DNA of 64,000 bases from an uncultured Microbacteriaceae bacterium (GTDB taxonomy: Bacteria > Actinomycetota > Actinomycetes > Actinomycetales > Microbacteriaceae). Numbering within the stretch: the stretch's first letter is position 1; each line of letters begins with the position of its first letter. The DNA is taken from NCBI GenBank assembly GCA_947487835.1, contig CANKXX010000001.1, positions 186,001-250,000 of the forward strand, read 5' to 3'. Shown here in pieces: positions 32,328 through 41,899 of this stretch. The translations under genes and the position numbers were made by a program. Under the pieces are notes generated by a model. That model had not been told where the DNA came from and made no database searches. It was given only the letters and a program-made list of their open reading frames with translations.

Positions 32328-33665
32328 ATGGATCCCGTCGACACGGTCGTCATCGGTGCGGGGGTCGCGGGGCTGACGGCCGCCCGGCTACTGGCGAGGG
32401 CCGGCCGACGCGTCGTGGTGCTCGAGGCCCGGGACCGGGTGGGCGGTCGGGTCTGGACCGACCGGTCCGACGGTCGGATCACCGATCTCGGCGCATCCTG
32501 GATCCACGGCATCGTCGGCAGCCCCGTCGCGGCGGCAGCCGACGCATTCGGCCTGCCCACCATGGAATTCTCGGTGGGCGGGTACCAGCCCGACAGCCGC
32601 CCGATCGCGTACTACGGGCCCGACGGGAGCCGTCTCTCGGCCGAGGCCGCCCACCGGTTCGCGGAGGACGTCCGCGCCCTCGACGCCGAGCTGGTCGGCG
32701 TCGTCGCGGAATCGGCAACGGACACCTCGTACCGGGACGTGACGGAGGCGGCCCTCCGCCGGATGGGCTGGGACGGGGATCGCGCGGAGCGCGTCCGCGA
32801 GTTCCTGCAGCATCGCACCGAGGAGCAGTACGGGGTGTGGATCGAGGACCTCGCCGCGCACGGACTCGACGACGATTCCATCGACGGCGACGAAGTCGTG
32901 TTTCCCGACGGGTACGACCGTCTCCCGGAGCACCTGGCGGCCGGACTCGACGTGCGACTCGGTTCCGTCGTGTCGGAGGTCCGGTGGTCGCACGACGGCG
33001 TCGCCGTCACGACCCCGCACGGAACCCACCTGGCCGCCTCAGCTGTGGTCACGGTGCCGGTAGGCGTGCTGCAGTCGGACGACTTCGTCGTCGATCCCCC
33101 GCTTCCCGCCCCCGTTGCGGACGCCCTGAGCCGGCTGACGATGAACGCCTTCGAGAAGGTCATCCTGAGGTTCCCGACGAAGTTCTGGGACGACGGAGTG
33201 TACGCGATCCGTCAACAGGGCCTCGAAGGAGCGTGGTGGCACTCCTGGTACGACCTCACTCCTCTGCACGGCACGCCGACGTTGCTCACCTTCGCCGCCG
33301 GTCCGGCGGCGCACGCCATCCGCGACTGGAGCGACGACCGTGTCGTCGAGTCGACCCTCGCGCAGCTGCGCCGGCTCTACGGCGACGCCGTCGAACAGCC
33401 CACCTCCGCCGTCGTCACCGACTGGCAGCACGATCCCTTCGCTCGCGGGTCCTACGCGTACATGGCCGTCGGGTCCACGACGGCCGACCACGACGCGCTC
33501 GCCACGCCGGTCGGCGGGGTGCTGCACATCGCGGGAGAGGCGACCTGGTCGGACGATCCAGCGACGGTCGCCGCGGCAATGTACTCGGGCCACCGCGCGG
33601 CGGCGAACATCCTGCGCCGATCCCTACCGCTCGAGGAGATCTGGGCTCCCGAACAACCCGAGTGA
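32328..33665 (+). CDS. FAD-dependent amine oxidase (flavin monoamine oxidase family)
   Basis: 445 residues. N-terminal FAD site VDTVVIGAGVAGLTAARLLA then VVVLEARDRVGGRVWT (dinucleotide fold and GG motif), substrate domain with KVILRFPTKFWDDGVY, and C-terminal VGGVLHIAGEATWSDDPATV, the FAD-binding GEATW/Ts motif with helix. The family oxidises polyamines, monoamines or amino acids. GGAGG lies ten bases before ATG 32328. Divergent from GrpB; no catabolic partners nearby. Confidence 0.93.
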   Translation: MDPVDTVVIGAGVAGLTAARLLARAGRRVVVLEARDRVGGRVWTDRSDGRITDLGASWIHGIVGSPVAAAADAFGLPTMEFSVGGYQPDSRPIAYYGPDGSRLSAEAAHRFAEDVRALDAELVGVVAESATDTSYRDVTEAALRRMGWDGDRAERVREFLQHRTEEQYGVWIEDLAAHGLDDDSIDGDEVVFPDGYDRLPEHLAAGLDVRLGSVVSEVRWSHDGVAVTTPHGTHLAASAVVTVPVGVLQSDDFVVDPPLPAPVADALSRLTMNAFEKVILRFPTKFWDDGVYAIRQQGLEGAWWHSWYDLTPLHGTPTLLTFAAGPAAHAIRDWSDDRVVESTLAQLRRLYGDAVEQPTSAVVTDWQHDPFARGSYAYMAVGSTTADHDALATPVGGVLHIAGEATWSDDPATVAAAMYSGHRAAANILRRSLPLEEIWAPEQPE

Positions 33666-33678
33666 TGTAGCGATCGGG

Positions 33679-34011
33679 TCAGAGGTCGTTGGGCACGTCG
33701 AGGACCATGTGCGCGTCTCCGACGACCGCCCTGGGCGGGCTGTTGAGCAGGTCGGTCTCCGCTACGAGATGAGCGACCAGGGCTTCGTCGACGATCTCCT
33801 CGCCTTCGTCGGCCTGAGGAACGGCAGCCATCTCGCTGGCGGGGCCGATGAGCAGGGATGCTCGGTCGGGCGAGCCGTCCCCGAGGCGCACGGGAATCTC
33901 GACCGTCGCGGAGAGCTGCGCACGGGCGAGGGCTTCGCCGTACTTGAGGAGGGCGGCTGCGATGTCATCGCCCGTCACCATGGTCTGTCCGGCGTACGCG
34001 ATGTTTCTCAT
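33679..34011 (-). CDS. Paralogue B of an unrecognised ~110-residue family
   Basis: 110 residues, MRNIAYAGQTMVTGDDIAAA at the start, KYGEALARAQLSATVEIPVR, ASLLIGPASEMAAVP. It shares the M(R/K)x(L/I)xY start, the Y-x-x-A-L helix and the IGPxS(Q/E) turn with the genes at 22330 and 57371. The C-terminal third differs completely. ATG 34011 aligns with the starts of the other copies. It points at the amine oxidase stop; nothing upstream indicates an operon. Confidence 0.78.
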   Translation of the reverse strand: MRNIAYAGQTMVTGDDIAAALLKYGEALARAQLSATVEIPVRLGDGSPDRASLLIGPASEMAAVPQADEGEEIVDEALVAHLVAETDLLNSPPRAVVGDAHMVLDVPNDL

Positions 34012-34150
34012 TGCTGCAGGTCTACGCCCGAGCAGGGCTCGGTGTGGCGGATTGCGCTCACCGCCGGGACGTGCTGCTCTGCGCGGCACATCGGAACGGC
34101 GGCGATTCCGGTCGCCGTTCCGTTCTTCGGCTGACCGCTTCCGCGTCCGA

Positions 34151-34705
34151 TCAGCTGACGACGACGCGCACGAAGCGGGCGATCCTTCGGCCGGAGTTCA
34201 CGTACGCATAGCGCTGCGCGGTCGGAAAGGCGAGGTGATCGCCGATCCCGAGGTCGGTGCTGCCGCTCTCCTGCTCGACCCGGACAGCGCCGTCGGTGAC
34301 GAGGATCATCTCCGACCAGCCGGCCGGATCAGGCTCGGCGTCGTAGCGGTCTCCGGCTCCGAGCGTCCACGTCCACAGCTGCGCCTCCGAGGTGGCAGGA
34401 ACGGAGGCGAGCAGCATGGCGACGCTCTCCGGGCGGCTTCCTCGCCAGGCGAGCTCGTTGATGTTCGCGCGGCGTGCCGAAGGTGCGGCCACGAGGTCGA
34501 CGAACGTGACGCCGAGGGCGTCGGCGAGATGGTCGAGGCCGGTCAGGCTGATGTTCGCCTCGCCCGCCTCGAGCTTGAGGATCGTGCGCCGGCTGACCCC
34601 GGACCGGTCGGCGAGGGAGACCTGACTGAGGCCCGCCGCCGCCCTGTAGCGTCGGACGTTCTCCCCGACGTGGGCCAGCACTCCCGATGGTTCCGCGGTT
34701 TGCAT
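34151..34705 (-). CDS. XRE-cupin transcriptional regulator
   Basis: 184 residues: XRE helix-turn-helix at 10-65 (VGENVRRYRAAAGLSQVSLA then DRSGVSRRTILKLEAGEANI) and a C-terminal cupin sensor (TWTLGAGDRYDAEPDPAGWS, VEQESGSTDLGIGDHLAFPT, YAYVNSGRRIARFVRVVV). Start ATG 34705. The gene is divergent from an EamA transporter with two GTGCA-N6-TGCAC sites in the 31 bp between, so it most likely represses both; the cupin would bind the exported metabolite or a metal. Confidence 0.93.
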   Translation of the reverse strand: MQTAEPSGVLAHVGENVRRYRAAAGLSQVSLADRSGVSRRTILKLEAGEANISLTGLDHLADALGVTFVDLVAAPSARRANINELAWRGSRPESVAMLLASVPATSEAQLWTWTLGAGDRYDAEPDPAGWSEMILVTDGAVRVEQESGSTDLGIGDHLAFPTAQRYAYVNSGRRIARFVRVVVS

Positions 34706-34745
34706 GTGCACAATCCTGCACCATAGAGTGTGCAGCATGTTGCAC
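34706..34745. promoter_or_regulatory. Twin GTGCA-N6-TGCAC operators
   Basis: Two copies of the same dyad: GTGCA 34706-34710/TGCAC 34717-34721 and GTGCA 34730-34734/TGCAC 34741-34745, 24 bp apart. The first abuts the XRE-cupin start codon, the second spans the transporter start at 34737. A CATAGA -10-like element lies between. Confidence 0.8.
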
Positions 34746-35729
34746 CTGCCGCCGCTTCGTCGCCTGTTCTCCCGGCAGGAGCTGGCGCTCATCCTCATCA
34801 CGGTGGTCTGGGGAGCGACCTTCCTCGTCGTCCACATCGCCGTGCAGTACAGCGGGCCCTGGTTCTTCGTCGGTACCCGTTTCGTGACGGCCGGCATCAT
34901 CAGCGTCATCATCTTCGCGCGCATCCTCCGGGGCATGACGTGGCGTGAGGTCATGGCGGGATCCGCGATCGGCGCCATGATCTTCCTCGGCTACGGTCTG
35001 CAGACCGTCGGTCTGCAGACGATCAACAGCAGCACGTCCGCGTTCATCACCGCCCTCTACGTGCCCCTCGTGCCGATCCTGCAGTGGCTCGTTTTCAAGA
35101 AGCCGCCGCGCTTGCCCACCTGGATCGGCGTCGCGCTTGCCTTCATCGGTCTACTGCTGATCGCCGACCCGGGCAGTGTCGGCTTCGCCTTCGGCGCCGG
35201 CGAGATCGCGACGATCGTCAGCACCCTGCCGATTGCCGGCGAGATCATCCTCATCGGCTGGTTCGCGGGGAAGGTGAACCTCGGCCGGGTAACGGTCGTG
35301 CAGTTGTTCGTCGCGGGGCTGCTCGGCTTCCTCACCATGCCGATCGTCGGAGAACAGCCGCCCGCGTTCTCGTGGGTGTGGCTGGGCGCGGCCGTCGCCC
35401 TCGGCGCGGCGAGCTGCCTCATCCAGCTCACCATGAACTGGGCGCAAAGATCCGTCTCACCGACGCGCGCCACGATCATCTACGCCGCGGAGCCGGTCTG
35501 GGCGGCGATCGTGGGGCGCCTGGCGGGAGACCGGCTTCCCCCCATCGCGATCGCAGGCGCCGCGTTCATCGTCGCCGGAGCCCTCGTCAGCGAACTGCGA
35601 CCGCGTGAGCGCGGCCGCAGCGCCGGTATCGACGCGCTGAACGAAGCGACCCGCGCGGACGCCACCCCTCTCGCCGTCGCGGGCCGCACGGGCGGTGCAC
35701 ATCACGCGGGCGACGGCGCGCACGACTAG
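34737..35729 (+). CDS. EamA/DMT-family transporter
   Basis: 330 residues, ten membrane helices in two EamA repeats: ALILITVVWGATFLVVHIAV, GYGLQTVGLQTINSSTSAFI then TALYVPLVPILQWL (end of repeat one), and TRATIIYAAEPVWAAIVGRL with AIAGAAFIVAGALVSEL (end of repeat two). Drug/metabolite exporters of this clade export amino acids or other metabolites. The C-terminal ~40 residues are a soluble tail. The start lies inside the second operator, and the mRNA is nearly leaderless, so XRE-cupin binding would block initiation directly. Confidence 0.92.
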   Translation: MLHLPPLRRLFSRQELALILITVVWGATFLVVHIAVQYSGPWFFVGTRFVTAGIISVIIFARILRGMTWREVMAGSAIGAMIFLGYGLQTVGLQTINSSTSAFITALYVPLVPILQWLVFKKPPRLPTWIGVALAFIGLLLIADPGSVGFAFGAGEIATIVSTLPIAGEIILIGWFAGKVNLGRVTVVQLFVAGLLGFLTMPIVGEQPPAFSWVWLGAAVALGAASCLIQLTMNWAQRSVSPTRATIIYAAEPVWAAIVGRLAGDRLPPIAIAGAAFIVAGALVSELRPRERGRSAGIDALNEATRADATPLAVAGRTGGAHHAGDGAHD

Positions 35730-35767
35730 GTGGCCGATTCCCACCGGTCGCCCGGCACAATGGCGGA

Positions 35768-36496
35768 ATGCGGCTGCACAGAGAAACCAGGGGCGATGGC
35801 GAACGTCGGGTCGGGTTCGTCCACGGCCTCGGCGCGGACTCCGCGTCCTGGCGGCCGCTCGTCGACCTGCTGACCGCGACCGGTTCGTTCACGGTCACCA
35901 CCGTCGACCTCCGCGGGCACGGCCGCAGCGACCGGGCATCGAGGTATCGCCTCGAGGACTTCGCGGACGACCTGGTTGAGTCGCTGCCGCCAGGCCTGCA
36001 CAGCATCGTCGGCCACTCCCTCGGCGGCTCCGTTCTCGTCCGCGCGGTCGGTCGACTGGCGCCGAACCGGGTCATCTACCTAGATCCGGGATTCGGGCTC
36101 GCCCTCCCGACCGTCGGGCTGGCCGGCCGCCTCTTCTGGGCTGTACCGCCGTTGACGCTGGGCATCGCCGGTGCACGACAGGCCCGGCGGTGCGCACCTC
36201 CGAGCCGGCTACGCCTCGGAGGTGCGCACCGCCATGGCGCAGGCCCGCGCCGTTTCGACGCGAAGATGGCGACCGGCGTGTTCCACGACGTGGCGTTCCA
36301 CCCCGTGCCGATCGGTCCGCCCGCCGTGCCGTCCACGATCGTCCTGTCCGACGAGTCGCCCGCGGTGCTGCCCGACGCCATGGCGGCCGACCTGGAGCGT
36401 GAGGGGTGGCAGATCCGGCGGCTGCGGGGCGTGCACCATGACATGCACCTCGAAAGCCCGGACCGGACCTTCGCGGCGATCGAGGACCTGCTCTAG
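35768..36496 (+). CDS. Alpha/beta hydrolase with internal hairpin and possible compensated frameshift
   Basis: 242 residues: VGFVHGLGADSASWRPLVDL (oxyanion), VDLRGHGRSDRASRYRLEDF, nucleophile elbow SIVGHSLGGSVLVRAVGRLA, acid region VLSDESPAVL, and late His in LRGVHHDMHLESPDRTFAAI. Residues ~140-165 (RQARRCAPPSRLRLGGAHRH) look unlike the family; reading the DNA in the next frame gives ASEVRTAMAQAR, which would join the downstream RRFDAKMATG more naturally. A 17-bp inverted repeat occupies this very spot. The protein may be active with an altered cap, or be damaged. Confidence 0.8.
   Translation: MRLHRETRGDGERRVGFVHGLGADSASWRPLVDLLTATGSFTVTTVDLRGHGRSDRASRYRLEDFADDLVESLPPGLHSIVGHSLGGSVLVRAVGRLAPNRVIYLDPGFGLALPTVGLAGRLFWAVPPLTLGIAGARQARRCAPPSRLRLGGAHRHGAGPRRFDAKMATGVFHDVAFHPVPIGPPAVPSTIVLSDESPAVLPDAMAADLEREGWQIRRLRGVHHDMHLESPDRTFAAIEDLL
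36188..36231. repeat. Perfect 17-bp inverted repeat inside a hydrolase gene
   Basis: Arms 36188-36204 (CGGTGCGCACCTCCGAG) and 36215-36231 are exact complements with a ten-base loop. It is the strongest inverted repeat I noticed inside a coding region of this window, and it falls where the reading frame looks shifted. Confidence 0.85.
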
Positions 36497-36580
36497 ACCT
36501 CAGAATCCTCGGTCGACGGCTGATGACTGGCCGCGTCCTGACATGGGCGCTGCGTTCGGCTTGCGGCTCGTGCTCTCGCC

Positions 36581-36991
36581 CTATGAGGTCGCCCCGACGC
36601 GCTCCAACGGCCGCTCCGCCCCGGTCCGCAGGGCGGGGCAGTGCTCCGCGTCGGGGTTCAGCGAGATCTCGATGACTCGATCGAGCTGCGCGCGCGCCTT
36701 CTCGAGCTCGGCGATGCTGTCGGTGATGCGGTCGCGCTCGCGGGTCAGGAGCGCCATGGCCTCGTCGCTGGCCACGCCTGCGTCGACGCAGGGCAGCAGG
36801 TCCACGATCAGGCGGCTCGCGAGGCCCGCGGCGTAGAGCTGCTGAATCAGTTGCACGCGCTCGACCGCGGCCTCGTCGTAGACGCGCTGGCCGCTCGACG
36901 TGCGCTCGGCCGGCAGCAAGCCCTGCTCCTCGTAGTAGCGCAGGGCCCGGGTGCTGACCCCGGCCCGCTCGGCGACGTCTCCGATGCGCAC
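36581..36991 (-). CDS. MerR family transcriptional regulator
   Basis: 136 residues: VRIGDVAERAGVSTRALRYY with EEQGLLPAERTSSGQRVYDE (winged helix and wing), then VQLIQQLYAAGLASRLIVDL and a coiled-coil (ITDSIAELEKARAQLDRVIE). Start GTG 36991 with GAGGAG five bases before. A Cys in LLPCVDAG and one near the end (EHCPAL) could be sensing residues. Divergent from the SDR gene at 37108; the promoter between has the long spacer typical of MerR targets. Confidence 0.93.
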   Translation of the reverse strand: MRIGDVAERAGVSTRALRYYEEQGLLPAERTSSGQRVYDEAAVERVQLIQQLYAAGLASRLIVDLLPCVDAGVASDEAMALLTRERDRITDSIAELEKARAQLDRVIEISLNPDAEHCPALRTGAERPLERVGATS

Positions 36992-37023
36992 GGCAACTCC
37001 TCTGCTCGAGTCGACCTCGGGAC

Positions 37024-37055
37024 TTGCCCTTGACGTCAACGTGAGGTTCTAGCGT
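37024..37055 (+). promoter_or_regulatory. MerR-type promoter with over-long spacer
   Basis: TTGCCC (37024-37029, -35-like) and TAGCGT (37050-37055, -10-like) are 20 bp apart, longer than the optimal 17, and the spacer holds the palindrome TTGACGTCAA (37030-37039) followed by CGTGAGG. A twisted-DNA activation mechanism by the neighbouring MerR protein is expected. Confidence 0.65.
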
Positions 37056-37107
37056 AGCCCGAGCAGGCCGAGCAGCTCGCCCGGCCGCGGAAAGGAAGAA
37101 CGAACAC

Positions 37108-37830
37108 ATGGATTTCACGAACCAGGTCGCCCTCGTCACCGGAGCCAACCGCGGCATCGGCCGCCGCTTCGTCGACGAGCTCCTCGCCCGCGGCGTGCGC
37201 AAGGTCTACGCGACGGCCCGCCGCACCGACTCCCCCGAGGCCATGGAGCTCGCCGCGCTCGACCGGGTCGAGGTGCTCCGCATCGACATCACGGATGACT
37301 CCTCCATCGCCGCCGCGGCTGCGGCGGCGACCGACGTCACGCTGCTGATCAACAACGCCGGCATCTCCACCGCCACCCCGCTCGTCACGGGCGAGCTGGC
37401 CGGCATCCACCGCGAGATGGACACCCACTTCTGGGGCACGCTCGGGATGATCCGCGCGTTCGCGCCGATCCTCGACGCGAACGGCGGAGGTGCGGTCGTC
37501 AACATCCTGTCGGCGCTGTCCTGGTTCTCGTACCCGGGCAACGGCGCGTACGGGGCAGCGAAGGCCGCGGAGTGGAACATGACGAACGGCGTCCGCCTCG
37601 ACCTCGCGGCACAGGGCACCCTGGTGCAGGGCGTGCACCTCGGAGCGGCGGACACAGACATCATGGCCGGGTACGACGGGCCGATGATCGACCCCGCCGT
37701 CGTGCCCCGAGCGTCCCTGGACGGCCTCGCCGCCGGTGACATCGAGGTCGTCGTCGACGACTGGAGCGCGATGGTCAAGGCGTCGCTCGCCCACGACCCC
37801 GCCGCCCTCTACGCCCAGATCGCCCCGTGA
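37108..37830 (+). CDS. SDR family oxidoreductase
   Basis: 240 residues: VALVTGANRGIGRRFVDELL (NAD(P) loop), INNAGISTATPLVTGELAG (NNAG), SALSWFSYPGNGAYGAAKAA (Ser, Tyr, Lys of the tetrad), and VHLGAADTDIMAGYDGP. AAGGAAG precedes ATG 37108. Target of the MerR gene by position; such MerR/SDR pairs respond to quinone or electrophile stress in other bacteria, which is a family-based guess. Confidence 0.93.
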   Translation: MDFTNQVALVTGANRGIGRRFVDELLARGVRKVYATARRTDSPEAMELAALDRVEVLRIDITDDSSIAAAAAAATDVTLLINNAGISTATPLVTGELAGIHREMDTHFWGTLGMIRAFAPILDANGGGAVVNILSALSWFSYPGNGAYGAAKAAEWNMTNGVRLDLAAQGTLVQGVHLGAADTDIMAGYDGPMIDPAVVPRASLDGLAAGDIEVVVDDWSAMVKASLAHDPAALYAQIAP

Positions 37831-37837
37831 GCTGACA

Positions 37838-37885
37838 CGGAGAGCGGGGTACGGCTCGCAGCTTCTACCCGGACCCCGCTCTCCG
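37838..37885. terminator. Hairpin between convergent SDR and AKR genes
   Basis: CGGAGAGCGGGGT (37838-37850) / ACCCCGCTCTCCG (37873-37885), perfect 13-base stem with a 22-base loop, just after the SDR stop. Confidence 0.75.
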
Positions 37886-37895
37886 ATGCGGTTGA

Positions 37896-38908
<1,013 letters not shown>

Positions 38909-38930
38909 GGACGTTCTCCGTTCCTGGCGG

Positions 38931-39698
38931 TCAGGCCTGCGACGTGGGCATGGCCCACAGTTCGGCGATGGAGGAGCGGCGGTGTCGGGTGACCATGAAC
39001 GCGATGCTCTCGGCGATGTCCTCCGGCTGCAGCTTCTCCGGGATGTTCTCGGCGTCGGACACGGCGAGGGCGTCCGCGATGATGTCGTTGTTGTGCGAGA
39101 TCAGTTCCGTCTCGACCGCGCCGGGCTCGAGCACGCCGACGCGGACGCGCTTTTTCGTGATCTCCTGACGGAGAGCCTCGGTGAAGCCGTTCACGCCGAA
39201 CTTGGTCATGTTGTACGCGGCGAAGTTCGCCCACGCCTGTCGGCCGGCGATCGAGGAGATATTGACGATGTCGGCGACGCCCCGCAGGTCGTCCTCGGCG
39301 GCGGCCAGCAGGTGCGGCAGGGCGGCCTTGGTCATGAAGAGCAGGCCGTTCTGGTTCACCGCGATCATCCGCTCCCACTCCTCGATGTCCTGATCGACGA
39401 CGGTTCCGAGCAGCATCAGCCCGGCGTTGTTGATCAGGATGTCGAGGCGTCCGTGCCGATCGATGACCGTCTGCACGGCGCGTTCGGCCTGGTCGCGATC
39501 GGTGATGTCGGCGGGCACGGCCAGAGCCGAGCCGCCGAGGGACTCGATGTCGGCGACAAGCTCGTCGAGGCGGTCCCTCCGGCGCGCGACGAGGGCGACG
39601 GTGGCGCCTTCCGCGGCGAGGGCGCGGGCGGTCGCGTGGCCGATTCCGCTGGAGGCGCCGGTGATGATGGCTACGGTTCCGGTGAGTGGTGATGTCAT
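38931..39698 (-). CDS. SDR family NAD(P)-dependent oxidoreductase
   Basis: 255 residues: VAIITGASSGIGHATARALA (cofactor), Arg-Arg after the second strand (VALVARRRDRLDEL; NADP preference), ILINNAGLMLLG (NNAG), ISSIAGRQAWANFAAYNMTK (Ser, Tyr, Lys) and VLEPGAVETELISH. Belongs to the YdfG/oxidoreductase group. First gene of a two-gene operon with the aldo/keto reductase, under the divergent XRE regulator. Confidence 0.93.
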   Translation of the reverse strand: MTSPLTGTVAIITGASSGIGHATARALAAEGATVALVARRRDRLDELVADIESLGGSALAVPADITDRDQAERAVQTVIDRHGRLDILINNAGLMLLGTVVDQDIEEWERMIAVNQNGLLFMTKAALPHLLAAAEDDLRGVADIVNISSIAGRQAWANFAAYNMTKFGVNGFTEALRQEITKKRVRVGVLEPGAVETELISHNNDIIADALAVSDAENIPEKLQPEDIAESIAFMVTRHRRSSIAELWAMPTSQA

Positions 39699-39835
39699 GG
39701 GTGTTTCCTTCGGAGTCGGGGTGGAGGTCGTCGTGGCTGATGGGAAGAGACCCGATCAGAGGGACGGATGCCTGCCGGGTCCAGCGGTGATGTCCTCAGT
39801 CTCGGAGCGGCGGACCACGGGGTGGGAGTCCCGGC

Positions 39836-39864
39836 CTATGGGGTTAATACGGGGGACCCCATAG
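39836..39864. promoter_or_regulatory. Probable XRE-regulator operator
   Basis: CTATGGGGT (39836-39844) / ACCCCATAG (39856-39864), perfect nine-base arms and an 11-base centre TAATACGGGGG, 30 bp before the XRE start and 138 bp from the SDR start. TAATAC in the centre resembles a -10 element. Confidence 0.7.
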
Positions 39865-39893
39865 AGGCCCGGCGGCGGCGTAGCGTCCCAGGA

Positions 39894-40793
39894 ATGGACA
39901 GCACCGACGACATCCGCGAGTTCCTCACGACGAGGCGCGCGCGCATCACCATCGAGCAGGCCGGTCTGCCGGACTTCCGCGGCCGCCGACGGGTGCCGGG
40001 CCTGCGCCGCGAGGAGGTCGCGCTGCTCGCGGGGATGAGCTCCGAGTACTACAAGCGCCTCGAGCGCGGAAACGCCAGCGGGGTGTCCGAGGCGGTGCTG
40101 GACGGCATCAGCAGAGCACTGCAGCTCGACGAGGCCGAGCACAGCCACCTCCTCGACCTGGTGCGCACCGCGAATGCGGGTGCTCACCCCCAGAGACGCC
40201 GGCCCGTCCAGCGGAAGCTCGCGATCCGTCCCGCTACGCAGCAGATGATCGACGCCATGTCCACGGTGCCCGTATTCGTGCAGAACGGTCGCCTCGACTG
40301 CGTCGCGACCAACCTGCTCGGACGCGCCCTCTTCTCCGAGATGTTCGCCGACCAACCGGAGCCGATGAACGCCGCCCGCTTCGTGTTCCTCGACCCACGA
40401 GCCCAGGCCTTCTATCGGGACTGGGCCGGGAACACCCGTCAGATGGTCGCGCTCCTGCGCCGCGAGGCCGGCCGAAACGCGCACGACAGGCAGCTCAGCG
40501 ACCTCGTCGGGGAGCTCTCCACCCGGAGCGATCTCTTCCGGAAGCTCTGGTCAGCCCACGACGTGCGCGAGCACCGTACGGGCGTCAAGAGCATCCACCA
40601 CCCCGTCGTCGGCGACCTCGACCTCGACTACGAATCGATGGACCTCACGTCCGAGCGCGGACTTCAGATGCTCGTGTTCACGGCTCCCGTCGCGTCCCGC
40701 TCGCACGACGGCCTGCAACTGCTCGCCAGCTGGGCCGCGAGCAGCGGCCCCTCCCCCGCGCAGGCGACCGGCACTCCGGACACCTCGCGCTGA
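39894..40793 (+). CDS. XRE/MmyB-type transcriptional regulator
   Basis: 299 residues: HTH at ~10-70 (IREFLTTRRARITIEQAGLP, GLRREEVALLAGMSSEYYKR then LERGNASGVSEAVLDGISRA) and a MmyB-like ligand-binding C-terminal domain (AMSTVPVFVQNGRLDCVATN, LDPRAQAFYRDWAGNTRQMV, ELSTRSDLFRKLWSAHDVRE), which in relatives binds fatty acids. The pattern of an MmyB regulator divergent from an SDR/AKR operon is common in actinobacteria. Starts at ATG 39894 just past the operator. Confidence 0.94.
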   Translation: MDSTDDIREFLTTRRARITIEQAGLPDFRGRRRVPGLRREEVALLAGMSSEYYKRLERGNASGVSEAVLDGISRALQLDEAEHSHLLDLVRTANAGAHPQRRRPVQRKLAIRPATQQMIDAMSTVPVFVQNGRLDCVATNLLGRALFSEMFADQPEPMNAARFVFLDPRAQAFYRDWAGNTRQMVALLRREAGRNAHDRQLSDLVGELSTRSDLFRKLWSAHDVREHRTGVKSIHHPVVGDLDLDYESMDLTSERGLQMLVFTAPVASRSHDGLQLLASWAASSGPSPAQATGTPDTSR

Positions 40794-40815
40794 GCGTCCG
40801 CGCGAGGTGTCCGGG
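40777..40815 (+). terminator. Hairpin at the end of the XRE gene
   Basis: CCGGACACCTCGCG (40777-40790) / CGCGAGGTGTCCGG (40802-40815), perfect 14-base stem overlapping the stop codon of the XRE regulator. Confidence 0.7.
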
Positions 40816-40833
40816 TGAGGGTCAGAGCGAAGA

Positions 40834-41868
40834 TCAGGAACCGTCGCGGGACGAGCCGGCGATGATCGCGTCCTCGCCCTCGATCGACTCCGGGTCGTTC
40901 TTGCCCCGGTCACCGCGGGTCTTCAGCAGGCTCGCGACCGTCGCCACGGCGATCGTCGCGCCGATGAAGAGGAGCGAGAACCAGATCGGGATCTCGGGCA
41001 CCCAGAGCAGCGGCTCGCCGCCGTTGATGAACGGGAGCTCGTTCACGTGCAGAGCATGGAACACGAGCTTCACCCCGATGAACGCGAGGATCACGGCGAG
41101 GCCCTGCGCGAGGTAGACCAGGCGCTCGAGCAGTCCGCCGATCAGGAAGAACAGCTGCCGAAGGCCCATGAGCGCGAACGCATTGGCGGTGAACACGATG
41201 TACGCCTCGTCGGTCAGACCGTAGATCGCGGGGATGGAATCGACCGCGAAGATGAGGTCGACGAACCCGATCGCGATGATCGTGAGCAGCATCGGCGTCA
41301 CGAAGCGCGTGCCGTCCTTTCGCACGGTCAGCCTGTCCTCGTGATAGTCGTCCGTGATCGGCAGCACGCGGCGCACCCACGTCATGAACCTGCCGTCGGC
41401 CGGGTTCGCGTCATGGCTGCCGAACGCCTGGCGGTAGGCGAGAACGAGCAGCAGGGCGCCGAAGATGTAGAAGACCCAGGAGAAGTTCTCGATGAGAGCC
41501 GCCCCGATCGCGATGAAGCCGCCTCGCAGCACGAGAGCGATGATGATGCCGATCATCAGCACCTTCTGCTGATAGATCTTCGGCACCGCGAATCCGGCCA
41601 TCACGATGAGGAAGACGAAGAGGTTATCGATCGACAGGGCCTTCTCGGTCAGGTAGCCGGCGAAGTACTCCCCGCCGAAGGTCCATCCCGACGTCACGCC
41701 GATCCCCACCCCGAACAGCAGGGCGAGACCGATGTAGAACGCCGACCAGCGCGCCGACTCGGCGATGGACGGCTCGTGGGGTTTGCGCACGTGGGCGAAG
41801 AACTCGTACACGAAGAAGAGGACCGTCACGGCGATCGTGATGATCCAGATCAGGGGCGAAACCTGCAT
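40834..41868 (-). CDS. TerC family membrane protein (Alx-like)
   Basis: 344 residues, about nine membrane helices. TerC signatures: ALSIDNLFVFLIVMAGFAVP and GFVDLIFAVDSIPAIYGLTD (the SxDN and DxxFAxDS metal-binding acidic motifs), FTANAFALMGLRQLFFLIGG. TerC/Alx members export Mn2+ or load metalloenzymes, and they are classical targets of the yybP-ykoY Mn2+ riboswitch. That aptamer lies immediately upstream here, followed by a ribosome site GGAG seven bases before ATG 41868 that can pair with the aptamer. Role in Mn detoxification is therefore well supported. Confidence 0.94.
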   Translation of the reverse strand: MQVSPLIWIITIAVTVLFFVYEFFAHVRKPHEPSIAESARWSAFYIGLALLFGVGIGVTSGWTFGGEYFAGYLTEKALSIDNLFVFLIVMAGFAVPKIYQQKVLMIGIIIALVLRGGFIAIGAALIENFSWVFYIFGALLLVLAYRQAFGSHDANPADGRFMTWVRRVLPITDDYHEDRLTVRKDGTRFVTPMLLTIIAIGFVDLIFAVDSIPAIYGLTDEAYIVFTANAFALMGLRQLFFLIGGLLERLVYLAQGLAVILAFIGVKLVFHALHVNELPFINGGEPLLWVPEIPIWFSLLFIGATIAVATVASLLKTRGDRGKNDPESIEGEDAIIAGSSRDGS

Positions 41869-41899
41869 AGGGGTACTCCAAGGGGTGGGCGGTCGATGA

